Of a stretch of DNA of 64,000 nt, positions 24,554 to 35,064 are shown piece by piece (position 1 is the stretch's first letter; each line of letters opens with the position of its first letter). Under the pieces are notes generated by a model that did no database searches, was not told where the DNA came from, and was given only the letters and a program-made list of their open reading frames with translations. A program made the position numbers and the translations under genes. This DNA comes from Beta vulgaris subsp. vulgaris (Eukaryota > Streptophyta > Magnoliopsida > Caryophyllales > Amaranthaceae), in assembly GCF_026745355.1 (NCBI RefSeq), contig NC_079209.1:21359571-21423570 (forward strand), read 5' to 3'.

Positions 24554-24877
24554 TTAAGAATAATGAAATTTCAACAGTTGCTCTATTTTCACTTTGTCTC
24601 CAAAATTATTATTCAGCACATCTTCTACTTTCGCCTCATGATCCCTCCTTCGCCGTAAAATGTGTGCTTCTTTTCTATTTGTCTTCTTTGATCGATTAAA
24701 TGCTAATTTATCTAGAACAGCCTCTTTATCCTTCCTTATCTTCTGTCTTGCCATCAGTTCAGGTTTCTTTGCAGACCAAACATAACAGTCATGCTTCACT
24801 TTCTCTCTCAGTTTGTTTAAAGGATGGTCCACAAGACGAAGAGCAAGCCTACACCGCTCAAGGTTTTTGGTGGCTGC
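24554..24877 (-). pseudogene. Peptidase gene last exon (basic C-terminus)
   Basis: 107 codons from TTTTTAG|GCAGCC to TGA/TAA at 24554-24556. Rich in Lys/Arg (ARQKIRKDKEAV ... HILRRRRDHEAKVEDVL), with a coiled-coil-like pattern. No similarity to a named domain recognised. Confidence 0.7.
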
Positions 24878-25339
24878 CTAAAAATAAAAAAATCAAAACT
24901 ATTAAAAAAGTTTCAAAAATGTAACAATTACAAAATAAAACTAACTGAAAATAAACAACAACATCAACTAGTCTTTATAGTGCTTCATTGTTTTCAGGTA
25001 GTCCTTATAATGCTTTCAGCTAGTATGATGATGTTCAGTTAGACTGATTGTTTTTCAGCTAGTAATGATTGTGTTTCAGTTAGACTTGATTGTTTTTCAG
25101 CTAGTATTTATTGTGTTTCAGTTAGACTTGTTTATTTCTAAGCTAGTCTTTACAGTGCTTCAGTTAGACTTCATTATTTCTCAGCTAGTCTTTATAGTGC
25201 TTCAGTTAGACATCTTTTTTTTCAGCTAGTCTTTCAAGTCCTTCACTAACTGGCTATCATACCTTTTTCTATTAAAAAACTTTCAAAAACAGAAATGTAA
25301 CAAGCAAAATACTCCCTAAAAACAATAAAGTAATCATAC

Positions 25340-25540
25340 CCTTTTCAGGTCAACAAGTGCAACATGGTTAGTATTTTGACCGTCATACAGCTCCATGGTT
25401 TTGATTGCATAGACACCACAATCAAAATTGTTGTCCTTGCTTCTCCAAGGGAAGTAAAGAGTTGATGTTTGCCAATGGTGGAGACGATCAAAATCACGAC
25501 ATCTCATAGTCTCTTGCATAAAAGAATCAAAAGCACGACA
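25340..25540 (-). pseudogene. Peptidase gene exon 12 (catalytic Cys)
   Basis: 67 codons in one frame with SKDNNFDCGVYAIKTMELYD. Cys at 25418-25420 is the nucleophile of the DCG motif. The position six before Cys, normally the oxyanion-hole Gln in Ulp/SENP enzymes, is Lys here, which may reduce or change activity. Confidence 0.8.
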
Positions 25541-25634
25541 CTGCATTTGAAGATCAAAAAGTAAACAACAATTAAAAAACAAGTAATAAAATGGAACAAA
25601 AAAAAAATACAAATGCTCATAAAAAGGTACGTAC

Positions 25635-25781
25635 AAAGTATGTAAGACCGTTAAATTCCTCATGCTTATATCTATCAATGTCCTTCATGTCTGTACGATT
25701 GTCAATATTTTCAATCCTTTTTGCTTTCTTGTTCAGCACCAAGACAGTATAATGATCATCCTTGTGAACAGGAACAAAAAT
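25635..25781 (-). pseudogene. Peptidase gene exon 11 (catalytic His and Asp)
   Basis: 49 codons in one frame: IFVPVHKDDHYTVLVLNKKA then KRIENIDNR. His at 25752-25754 and Asp at 25701-25703 have the spacing of the C48 pattern H-[W/Y]-x-L-x-V ... I-x-D/[S/N]. Confidence 0.8.
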
Positions 25782-26041
25782 CTGGAAGATAAACATAAGA
25801 TGCAAAAGCAATAAGTCTACCTGACAGAGAACAAAAAACAAAATGAAATACTAAAAACACTAGCTGAACTAAAAACATACACTAACTGAAAACATAAACT
25901 AGGACTAACTGACAAGTAACATACACTAACTGAAAGAGAAAGATACACTAACTGACAACAAACAAACACTAAATAAAACATAAAATAATACTAAGTGAAA
26001 TCAAAACAAATAAAAAAATGGTTAACAATAATACAACTAAC

Positions 26042-26289
26042 CAGTTCAGCTTCTCGAATATCATTCCCTGGAAATGATTTCACCCATGAAGAAATAGCTT
26101 CCTTACATTTCTTGTTGAATAAATCATCATCTTTTGTAATAAGCTTTTTCTTGTTTTCTTCCCATTCCTTCAACTTCTGATATACTGACTAGTGCCCTCC
26201 AGCTTCTTCAAAATAATCTCATTTTCAGCAATCTCACTCTCAAACTGAACCTTTTTTACCTTCTCAGCACACAACCAATTGATATAGTT
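26042..26289 (-). pseudogene. Peptidase gene exon 10
   Basis: Reads NYINWLCAEKVKKVQFESEI then, after a 1-bp shift near 26170, KEWEENKKKLITKDDDLFNK and WVKSFPGNDIREAELV. A helical insert between the two halves of the C48 core. Confidence 0.65.
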
Positions 26290-26339
26290 CTACAACAAAA
26301 GAAAATAATATTATGACAAACTGAAAGACAGAAGATAAC

Positions 26340-26840
26340 AACGAAAAATAAATTTAGTTTTCAGTTAGACTTTTTAAAATGTCAGTTAGATTTATTTACT
26401 TTTCAGTTAGACTTATTTAGTTTTCAGTTAGACTCATTAAGTTTTCAGTTAGACTCATTAAGTTTTCAGTTAGACTCATTAAGTTCTCAGTGAGACTCAT
26501 TAAGTTTTCAGTTAGACTTATTTACTTCTCAGTTAGACAATTTACTTTTCAGTTAGACTCATTTAGTTTTCAGTTAGACTTATTTAGTTTTCAGTTAGAC
26601 TCATTAAGTTTTCAGTTAGGACTCATTAAGTTTTCAGTTAGACTCATTAAGTTTTCAGTTAGACTTATTTACTTCTCAGTTAGAGTAATTTACTTTTCAG
26701 TTAGACTCATTTCGTTTTCAGTTAGACTTCTTTATTTTTCATTACACTTATTTATTATTCAGCTAGACTTATTAAGTTTTCAGTTGACTTATTTAGTTGT
26801 CAGTTACACTTATTTACTTTTTATTAGACTGAAAACATAA
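26340..26840 (+). repeat. Minisatellite block in a peptidase intron (+ orientation)
   Basis: About 24 units of TTTTCAGTTAGACTCATTAAG. From ~26845 the same repeat continues in reverse (GACCAACTGAAAAAC), so the intron between exons 9 and 10 holds an inverted arrangement. Confidence 0.9.
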
Positions 26841-26954
26841 TATGACCAACTGAAAAACATAACATGACAAACTGAAAAACAGAAATGACCAACTGACAAA
26901 ATACTATGACCAAATGAAAACAAACATATAAAACTAAGCAATAACAACACTTAC

Positions 26955-27650
26955 AAAAGGCATAATATTAAACCAGAATCTCCTTGTTGCAGAAGGTGAT
27001 TCCTTTCTTGCCTATTGAACATGAAGGCGCATCCGTCAATAACTCCACTTGTCAGCCAACCTTGACGAGGCATGCTAATTAAGTCGAATTTGTACAACTG
27101 AACCGCATAGTTGCTATGAGGATTATCAAAATCCACAATGAGATCACTTGTTAGTTCACTTTGCATAATGTCATTTTTCATCTTCACTTCCTCAGAATCT
27201 GTATCCAATGACATATATGCAACATCTTCATACTCATTGTAAAATAGATAATCAACCAGCAACCTCTGGTCAGGAGACAGATCACTCAAATATCTATTAT
27301 AATGCTGCAAACTTCGACATAATATTATGCCATGGTTGTTGACAGGAACACATGCAATCAGGGGTAGAAGATGAAACAACACCAGCTTCCTTCTCATCCT
27401 CTTCTTTTTTAGCCTTGTCAGAAGATGAATCAACTCCATGATCAACAATCCTATCAATCAGGTCCTCCAAACCTTCATCGTCATAATCATCACCTGGTTC
27501 CTTAACTCTCACAACTTTCCCAACTTTCTCTGAAGTAGGGTCATAGTCCCACCCCTTCAATAATTCAGGTGTTGAAGGGATTTCTGACTTTGATTGTTTC
27601 TGAGGTTTGTAGGATTTGTATGATGATTGATCAGAATAAGAGCCATCACC
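26955..27650 (-). pseudogene. Peptidase gene exon 9 (start of C48 region)
   Basis: The first frame (SEIPSTPELLKGWDYDP ...) shifts near 27355 into a second (LQHYNRYLSDLSPDQRLLVD ... QGWLTSGVIDGCAFMFNRQE). The last segment corresponds to the Ulp1 N-terminal helix and substrate-groove start (W-L-x-x-x-V-I-D). Donor CCTTTT|GTAAGT. Confidence 0.7.
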
Positions 27651-27669
27651 CTGCATTCAATTAAAATAT

Positions 27670-27990
27670 CAAAAAAAATGACAGATATACTAACTGAAAG
27701 ATAAACATACACTAACTGAAAATAGAAACAGATACTAACTGACAAGAAACATAAACCAAATGAAAAATAAACTATTACTAACTGACAAGAAAGATACACT
27801 AACTGAAACATAAAATAATACTAACTGACAAGAAACAAACACTAACTGACATGAAACTTACACTAACTCAAACATAAACTAATACTAACTGACAACAAAC
27901 ATACACTAACTGAAATAAAAGATATACTAAATGACAAGAAACATACACTAACTGAAACAGAAAAATAAACAAATTAAAACAGAAACTAAA
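27670..27990 (-). repeat. Minisatellite block (- orientation)
   Basis: Reverse-oriented units (ACTAACTGACAAGAAACATAC) between peptidase exons 8 and 9. Period ~22-24 bp. Confidence 0.85.
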
Positions 27991-28439
27991 ACTATACTTA
28001 CTCGAGGATATTTTACATTTACTGGAGTGATGATTGGAATTGAACTTCCAACACCCTCACCACTCTCTGCACTGCTGCAAGATCCTCAACAACAGGACTA
28101 GGAGTTAATAGTTGGAATGAAGGGCCATCGAAATCAGCAATGTTTTTCCTTTTAGCAGAAGAATCAACTCTCCAAGACTTTCTGCTATATACATTCTCAA
28201 CAGCTTCAACAACAGGAGGAGGAGGAGGAGGAGTTGGAGTACGAAGATCAACAATATCAATACCAGCAGCGGTGCGAGTAGGGACGTGTGTAGAAATTTT
28301 ACACTTATCCTTATCCTTAGCCCCTTTAACTTGATCATCATCAGCATTCCTCCTCTTCCTATCAGCTTCCTTTGGTTGTTCTTTCTCAACATCTTAATTC
28401 AAAAACAAAAAACAATAAAAAATAAAATATAAAAAGTTC

Positions 28440-29520
28440 CATTTGATATTTATATGATATTCAGTTGGTATTAATACTATTTCAGTTAGAGTATCAAAAT
28501 TTTCAGTTGGTCTGAATATTCTTTCAGTTTGACTTGTTTATTGTTCAGGTAGTCTTTATAGTCCTTCAGTTAGACTTGTTTATTTTTTCAGCTAGTCTTT
28601 ATAATACTTCAGTTAGACTTATTTACTCTTCCGTTAGACTTATTTACTCTTCAGTTACACTCAATGTGGTTAAAATCGAGATTCTAGTTTGAATCGAAAA
28701 CAACCTTTAGAATCGAATCGTAAAATCGAATCGTAGAATCGTAAGATTCTACAAACATGTATAATCAAGATATTGCACTCAATCTTCATTGAATATGCTA
28801 AAATTATAAGTTAAAAGACCTAAAAATTGGAAAAAATAGGTTTTTACCCACTTTATTGACAATAACTAACAATATATATCTCTTATTTTCTTTGTTAGCA
28901 TGATTTAAACTTGCGAGGTTTTCGCTAGTAACCAGAAATGTATGAAATCGTCTAGAATCGCGAATCGAATCGTCTACCATATTTTGAATCGTAAAATCGT
29001 AAGATTTTAAGATTTGAATCGCGATTTTAATAACTTTGGTTACACTGATTCAGTTAGACTTATTAAGTGTTCAGTTAGAGTAATTTAGTTTTCAGTTAGA
29101 CTTATTAACTCTTCAGTTAGACTTATTTACACTTCAGTTAGACTTATTTTCTCTTCAATAGCTTATTTACTCTTCAGTTAGACTAATTTAGTTTTCAGTT
29201 AGACTTATTTAGTTTTCAGTTAGACTTATTAACTCTTCAGTTAGACGTATTTGCTCTTCAGTTAGACTTATTTGCTCTTCAGTTAGACTGATTCAGTTAG
29301 ACTAATTTAGTTTTCAGTTAATATACTTTTCAGTTAGACTTATTTAGTTTTCAGTTAGACTTATTTTCTTTTCAGTTGGTCCTTAATTTATTTCATTTAG
29401 TATAATTATTCTTTTATTTGATACTATTACAATCATTTTCAGCTACACTTTATAATACTTCATCAGTTATTGTTCAGGTAATCTTTATAGTACTTACTTC
29501 CTATTTATTTTTCAGTTCGT
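28440..29520 (+). repeat. Minisatellite block, interrupted by a MITE
   Basis: Plus-orientation units on both sides of the hAT MITE at 28662-29038, between peptidase exons 7 and 8. Confidence 0.88.
28662..29038. mobile_element. hAT-type MITE, 377 bp
   Basis: Perfect 8-bp TSD (GTTACACT at 28654-28661 and 29039-29046) inside the minisatellite. Inverted ends: left 'caatgtggttaaaatcgaga', right (other strand) 'caaagttattaaaatcgcga'. The interior repeats GAATCG / AAATCG. It inserted into the MULE after the minisatellite had formed. Confidence 0.9.
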
Positions 29521-30733
29521 TTTCATATTGTTACAAACTAAAACAGTACTTCAGTTGCTATTTATAAGATATTATTTCCTTTAGAGCATCACATTTTTCA
29601 GTTGGTCTTTGAATTCTTTCAATTAGGTATAAAATGAAAGAAACTTACTTCCTCCTTTCTCTCCTTCTGCATGAACCCCAGCATCCAACTCTTTATTTCC
29701 TCCTTCCTCTTTATCTCCTTGAAGACCACAATCATCATCAGCATTGCCAGTCTTCTTATTATCATCTTCCTTTGGTTCTTTCTCATTATCTTCATTCAAA
29801 AACAAAAACAATAAAAAATAAATAAATACACAATAACTGAAAAACACAAAATCAGAAATGAATAAATTCATTGACAAACTAAAACTATTTTTCCACCAGA
29901 TTAAATAAAAACAAATACCAAAAGTTTCATTTGGTATTTATATGATATTCAGCTAGTATTAATATTATTTCAGTTAGAATATCAGACTTTTCAGTTGGTC
30001 TTTTTATTCTTTCAGTTAGCTATTTAACTTTTTCATTTAAGCAAACTGAAACAATACAATAAGAAGAACTTACTTCCACCTTCCTCTCCATCTCCATGAA
30101 GACCAGCATCCTTATCTCCTACTTTGTCTTCATCTCCTTGAAGACCAGGATCACCATTATCTCCTCCTTTGTCTTCATCTCCATGAAGACCAGCATCCTT
30201 ATCTCCTCCTTTGTCTTCATCTCCTTGAAGACCAGGATCACCATTATCATCAGCATCATCATCCTTTGTCTCATTATAATTCTGGTGATCCTTATCATCA
30301 CCATCATCATCATCATCATCTTATCATCATCTTTATGCTGATCATCATCAGCATTCCTCTTCTTCTCATCCTCCTCTCCTTCTTTTTCATCATCTTCATT
30401 CAAAAAAAAAAAAACAACTAAATACACATAAACTGAAACAATGTTTCCAACAGATGAAAAAAAAAAAAAACTGAAAAAATCCAGCAATCAAATGAAAACT
30501 TAAGTGAATTGAAAAAATTCATTTAGTATTCATCTCATTTTCAGCTGGTGCTCATATTATTTCAGTTAGACTGTCAAAGTTTTCAGTTGGTCTTTTTATT
30601 CTTTCAGTTAGAGTCTCAAAGTTAGCTATTTCACTTCTTCAGTTAAACATTTCTTTCAGTTAGAGTCTAAAATTTTTATTCCAACCAGATTACAAAACTA
30701 CAACATGAAAATAATATAATGAAAGGAACTTAC

Positions 30734-31061
30734 TTCCTTCTTTCAAATCAACTCCATGAACACCAGAATCCAAATCAGGAACATTTTCATTTCTTCCAAA
30801 CTCCAATTCAACAGGCCGCTTCACCAATAGTGAAATTGTAGGATCAACTTTGTTTGCACTGTCTTTCGCTTCCAAATGACGCTTGCATATGTCGTCAATT
30901 TGACTCAGAAAATCTGGGTTAAATACTTCACTATCATCCAGAGAAATACTGTCTTGAGACAGCTTCTCGCCTTCCTCCCGAATATTCTGGGCAATCTCCA
31001 AATTCACTTGACAGAATGCAAGCGCATTCCTCTTCAACTTGTGCATGTTCTTCACATATTC
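30734..31061 (-). pseudogene. Peptidase gene exon 5
   Basis: 109 codons, helical and charged (EYVKNMHKLKRNALAFCQVN ... SQIDDICKRHLEAKD), ending VDLKEG before |GTAAGT. Its last residues (SGVHGVDLKEG) resemble the ends of exons 6 and 7, so exon 5 may be the founder of the duplicated exon ends. Confidence 0.75.
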
Positions 31062-31194
31062 CTTCAATTAAAAGAGCAAAATAAAATAAACAAACAAATC
31101 AATATGTGATGACACAGAAACAACATAAACAAAAATATAAGGACCATCTGAAAGAATCAAACTATCAAATGAAAACTTAAATGAAATATAAATA

Positions 31195-31610
31195 AACTTA
31201 TTTAGTTTTCAGTTACACTAATTTAGTTTCCAGATAGACTTATTTATTTTCAGTTAGACTTATTTACTTTTCAGTTAGACTTATGTACTCTTCAGTTAGA
31301 CTTATGTACTCTTCAGTTAGACTTTTTTAGTTTTCAGTTAGACTTATGTACTCTTCAGTTAGACTTCTTTAATTTTCAGTTAGACTTATTTAGTTTTCAG
31401 CTAGACTTATTTACTTCTAAGTTAGACTTATTAGTTTTCAGTTAGACTAATATAATTTTCAGTTAGACTTATTTACTCTTCAGTTACATAGTTTCAGTTA
31501 GACTTCTTTATTTCTAAGTTACACTTCTTTACTTTTCAGTTAGACTTATTTGCTCTTCAGCTAGAACTGACATTATTTCAGTTAGAGGTTAACAGTCTTC
31601 ACTTAGAGTT
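31195..31610 (+). repeat. Minisatellite block in the intron between exons 4 and 5
   Basis: About 20 plus-orientation units (TTTTCAGTTAGACTTATGTAC type), antisense to the peptidase gene. Confidence 0.88.
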
Positions 31611-31652
31611 CAAGAGTAAAAAAAATAAAAACATAAGATAAATGAAACTCAC

Positions 31653-32685
31653 AGGAACATCAAGAGCATCTATTTCCTCATCAGTCATCAAACTATGAGG
31701 AAGATCCATGATAAGCTGCCTAGTTGAAGGTGATGGACCCTCAACCACCTTAATTATAGGAGAACCAGACTTCCTACTAGCAACACTAACACTGGGAGTT
31801 TTAAACTCAACCTTCTGTTTTTCACGCTTCACCGGCAGAATAAAATCCATGTTGATCTCAAACTGCTTCACAACATCACTCAAATCCTTCTCTTCCTGCC
31901 AATAACTGATAAATGGCTTACTGACATTTGAATAATCCAGATTACGACACTTGAAGTTGTGAATAACAGCAAGAGTCAAAGCGCTAACGCATCCCCGAAG
32001 CTTGAATGATACTTTCTTCTGTCCAAGCTCATTCTTCTTCATCATAATAGACTGATGACAGTCCAAAACAGCAGCACAAAGACTTCTCAATATATATCCA
32101 CACCAGTCATAACTTGAAATTGTAGATGCATCTTCTAAACTCTTGGCACATTTCAGCACAGGCCCTAAATCAGCTATAGGACATAGAAGCTTGGACAACG
32201 AAAAGATAACAAATAACTTCTTGAAATCATCCCCGGATTGATATTTCTTAAACAAATCATCCCAATTTTTTCTACCAATATATACCTTCTTGGGATCAGA
32301 AATACCAAGAAACCTATGCCAATCCTTCCTGGCACTTCCAGCCTCTATCTGACTACCTTTCCTCCTAAAGGCGTCATCATCTATAACCTCTACTGGTCTA
32401 TCTGACACAGGTAACCCCAAAACATCACTAATGGTAAACTTATTAAAAATCAGTTTACCATTCTTTGTTGAAAACATCATTCCAGATGCATTGTAATTCA
32501 ACAACACCTCCAAATTCAGATTAGGACAAAACTTCTTTATCCTAATATCTAAGAGACTCCCAAACCCAATATCCCTAATGTCTCTTTTTTGCTCATCACT
32601 CAAATTACTAACCACTTCATTTAAATGGGAATAGTCTGACAATACTTGTAGACTAATTGACTTTATTTCTTGCTCAGTGAAATTC
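31653..32685 (-). pseudogene. Peptidase gene exon 4 (conserved plant N-terminal domain)
   Basis: 344 intact codons, the longest clean exon. Contains GFGSLLDIRIKKFCPNLNLE, then GKLIFNKFTISDVLGLPVSD, the signature of the domain preceding Ulp1 domains in many plant transposon-borne proteins. Borders are TTTTGTTAG|GAATTT and GTTCCT|GTGAGT. Its intactness contrasts with the frameshifts downstream. Confidence 0.85.
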
Positions 32686-32770
32686 CTAACAAAAGTGAAC
32701 AAAAATAACTTTAAAACAAAAAAAAAACACAATCATATAATATAAAAGGAGAATAATGAAAAAAACATAC

Positions 32771-34711
32771 GATCTATCAAATGTGTCTTTCTGTTGATCG
32801 GGATTAGATCTTGAAAATGAAAACTTGATTGGTGATAAATCAGATTTGCCTTTCTTCTTAGACAAGGATTTATCACATCTGAAAGAAAGAAAGTTTAATC
32901 AAACAATAAAACTAACTGAAAAAAAAAACAGCATCAACTGAAAAAATACAAAGATCAACTGAAAGAATACAAAGTTCAACTGAAAGAATACCAACATCAA
33001 CTAAAAGCAGACCACCATCAACTGAAACAATAGCCTTGATTTTTTTAAGGTAGTCTATATAGTGCTTCAGTTAGACTTCTTTGTGTTTCAGGTAGTCTAT
33101 ATAGTGCTTCAGTTAGACTTGTTTGCATTTCAGCTTATATAAATTGTGCTTCAGTTAGATCGACTAGTTTATTTTTCAGTTAGTCTTTACAGTCCTTCAA
33201 AGTAACTTCTTATTTTTTCAGCTAGTATTTGTTGTGCTTCAAGTAGCCTTGTTTATTTTTCAGCTAGTCTACATAGTGCTTCAGTTAGACTTGTTTGTTT
33301 TTCAGATAGTCTATATAGTGCTTCAGTTAGACTTGTTTATTTTTCAGCTAGTCTATATAGTGCTTCAGTTAGACTTGTTTGTTTTTCAGATAGTCTATAT
33401 AGTGTTTCAGTTAGACTTGTTTGTTTCTCAGCTAGTCTCTACAGTCATTCAAAGTAACTTCTTTATTGTGCTTCACTTAAACTTGTTTGTTTATCAGCTA
33501 GTCCTTATTATTTCATTTAGTATAATTATTTTTCATTTCATTCTATTCCAATTACACTTAAAATTTTCATTGAAAATTTACATTGCTTCAGTTAGACTTG
33601 TTTCTTTTATCAGCTAGTCTATATAGTGCTTCAGTTAAACATGTTTTGTTTTCAGCTAGTCAATATAGTGCTTCAGATAGACTTGTTCGTTTTTCAGCTA
33701 GTATATAAAGTGCTTCAAATAGACTTGTTCGTTTTTCAGCTAGTATATAAACGTCTTCAGATAGACTTGTTCGTTTTTCAGCTAGTCTATATAGTGCTTC
33801 AGATAGACTTGTTTGTTTTTCAGATAGACTTCTCCGTTTGTCAGCTAGTCTATATAGTGCTTCAGATAGACTTATTTAGTTTTCAGTTAGACTTATTTAG
33901 TTGTCAGCTAGACTTCTTTATTTTTCAGTTGGTCTTCTTACTACTTCATTTAGTATAATGACTCTTTATTTCATTGTTTTCCAATTAGACTAAAAATATT
34001 CAGTTAAAATTTACATTGTTTCAGTTACACTACTTCATTTTTCAGTTACACTACTTCATTTTTCAGTTACACTACTTCATTTTTCAGTTACATCTTTATT
34101 TTTTTTTAAAAAGTAAAGAAAAACAAATAAAAAACAACAAAAGAAAGGTAGAAATGTCTAAATGAAACTAAACAAAATCAACTGAAATAATATAAGAAGC
34201 AACTAAAACAATACTAGAATCAACTGAAACAATACAAGAATCAACTGAAGGAATATAAATATCAACTGAAAACAACATCAACTAAAAGAATACAAGTAGC
34301 AACTGAAAGAATACTATAATCAACTGAAAGAATATAAATATCAACTGAAAAACAACAACAACTGAAAACATGTGTATAAAACAACAAAAACTGAAACACA
34401 AACCCTAAAAACATGAAATAAATACTCTGATAAACTGAAAACATTCAAAAATAGAAAAAAAAAATATCTAAACTACTCTAAGAACTTGAAATCTACCTTG
34501 GATCATAATCGAAATCTTTCTCTTTCTTCTTCCCAGCAGTAGACAGTGCCAAAATTTAGCCTGAAGATGCGAGACTCTTCACCTTCTTCGACTTCGGGCT
34601 ACATTACAATTACAACAACAAAAACGCTCAAATTTTGAAAACAAACAAAAATTTGCAGCAAAAACAAACGAAATTATACCTAGAATCATCATCTCTAATC
34701 CTCTTCACCAT
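32771..34711 (-). pseudogene. Peptidase gene exons 1-3 (basic N-terminus)
   Basis: Exon 1 (34680-34711) starts ATG and ends AG|GTATAA. Exon 2 (34497-34598) is Lys-rich (SPKSKKVKSLASSG) and has TAA at codon ~25, after which the frame continues open to its donor. Exon 3 (32771-32878) reads CDKSLSKKKGKSD then SPIKFSFSRSNPDQQ. The Lys/Arg content suits a nuclear-localisation region. The 1.6 kb intron 2 is nearly all minisatellite. Confidence 0.75.
32930..34440. repeat. Minisatellite filling peptidase intron 2
   Basis: Reverse units at both intron ends (CAACTGAAAGAATAC, ~32935-33030 and ~34150-34440) flank ~1 kb of plus units (CTTCAGTTAGACTTGTTTG / TTTTTCAGCTAGTCTATAT; ~40-bp dimer). The intron therefore has inverted flanks. 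Confidence 0.88.
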
Positions 34712-34999
34712 ATTTGCGATGCAAACGTAATGAATTACGAACAAAAAAACACGCTAAGTTTCAACAGCAGAGAAGCAGAGAAGCAGAAAAATTCTAGAAA
34801 TAATCAGTAAATAATATATCGGTTTCTTTGAAATGAAGAAGAATCAGTTTTAAAACTAGCGAGAATCAAGTAGAAATCCAAAAAACAGTTTCAAAATCGA
34901 AAAAAGATAATGACCTAATAACCGTTATATGTTTTTTCTAAAAATAAACAAAACTGCTGATCAACAAAACAAATATGAAAAAAAAAGAAAGCCCGCACG

Positions 35000-35064
35000 T
35001 TTTTGATGGCTAAGCCCGTCCGACGGAAGCTATTGGGTCAGACGGTCTGACCCAATACTTTCAC
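35000..35064 (-). repeat. MULE right terminal inverted repeat
   Basis: Ends 'ccgtccgacggaagctattg', then GGTCAGACGGTCTGACCC and AATACTTTCAC. The palindrome TGGGTCAGACGGTCTGACCCA lies inside the TIR. Nearly the same end closes the element at 49908. Confidence 0.85.

Larger units (their letters stand above)
28002..30393 (-). pseudogene. Peptidase gene exons 6-8, duplicated acidic exons
   Basis: Three exons share the start (N)-x-E-K-E...KR-NADDD in the same phase. Exon 6 (30074-30393) and exon 7 (29649-29789) also share the end EGGS|GTAAGT. Exon 6 holds internal repeats GDEDKGGD / GDPGLQGDEDK. Exon 8 (28002-28392) adds a Pro run (TPTPPPPPP). Exon 6 has a 1-bp shift in its ATG/GAT run near 30320; exon 8 has one near 28078. 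The acidic composition suggests a disordered linker. Confidence 0.75.
24554..34711 (-). pseudogene. Ulp1-like (C48) cysteine peptidase gene of the MULE, 14 exons
   Basis: Exons by splice sites and phase: 34680-34711, 34497-34598, 32771-32878, 31653-32685, 30734-31061, 30074-30393, 29649-29789, 28002-28392, 26955-27650 (possibly two), 26042-26289, 25635-25781, 25340-25540, 24554-24877. Phases agree at nearly every junction, which strongly supports the model. The product would start with a basic tail, then a plant domain common in transposon Ulp proteins (FGSLLDIRIKKF...VLGLP), acidic Asp/Lys repeats, and a SUMO-protease-like C48 core with His, Asp and Cys in order. The ATG at 34709-34711 is the only Met before the exon chain. 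Damage: an in-frame TAA at 34556-34558 and frameshifts in exons 6, 8, 9 and 11. The family is known from Kaonashi MULEs; its role there is unclear. Confidence 0.85.
18978..35064. mobile_element. 16.1 kb Mutator-like element (Kaonashi-like, with Ulp1-type gene)
   Basis: Flanked by a perfect 9-bp TSD (TTTTTTAAT at 18969-18977 and 35065-35073), the signature of MULEs. The left end GAGAACGTATTGTGTCGGAC pairs with the right end, which reads GTGAAAGTATTGGGTCAGAC on the other strand. Both continue into a self-complementary block (TCGGACTCGTCCGA / TCAGACGGTCTGA), so each terminus can fold on itself. It carries a decayed FAR1/MULE transposase (+) and a 14-exon C48 peptidase-like gene (-). Plant MULEs with Ulp1-like genes are known as Kaonashi. 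Introns and spacers are packed with a ~20-bp minisatellite. A hAT MITE is nested at 28662-29038. Confidence 0.93.

Noticed and set aside
19490..34440. CRISPR-like regular repeats
   Set aside because: Eukaryotic context; units are head to tail without unique spacers and vary in length. This is a minisatellite.
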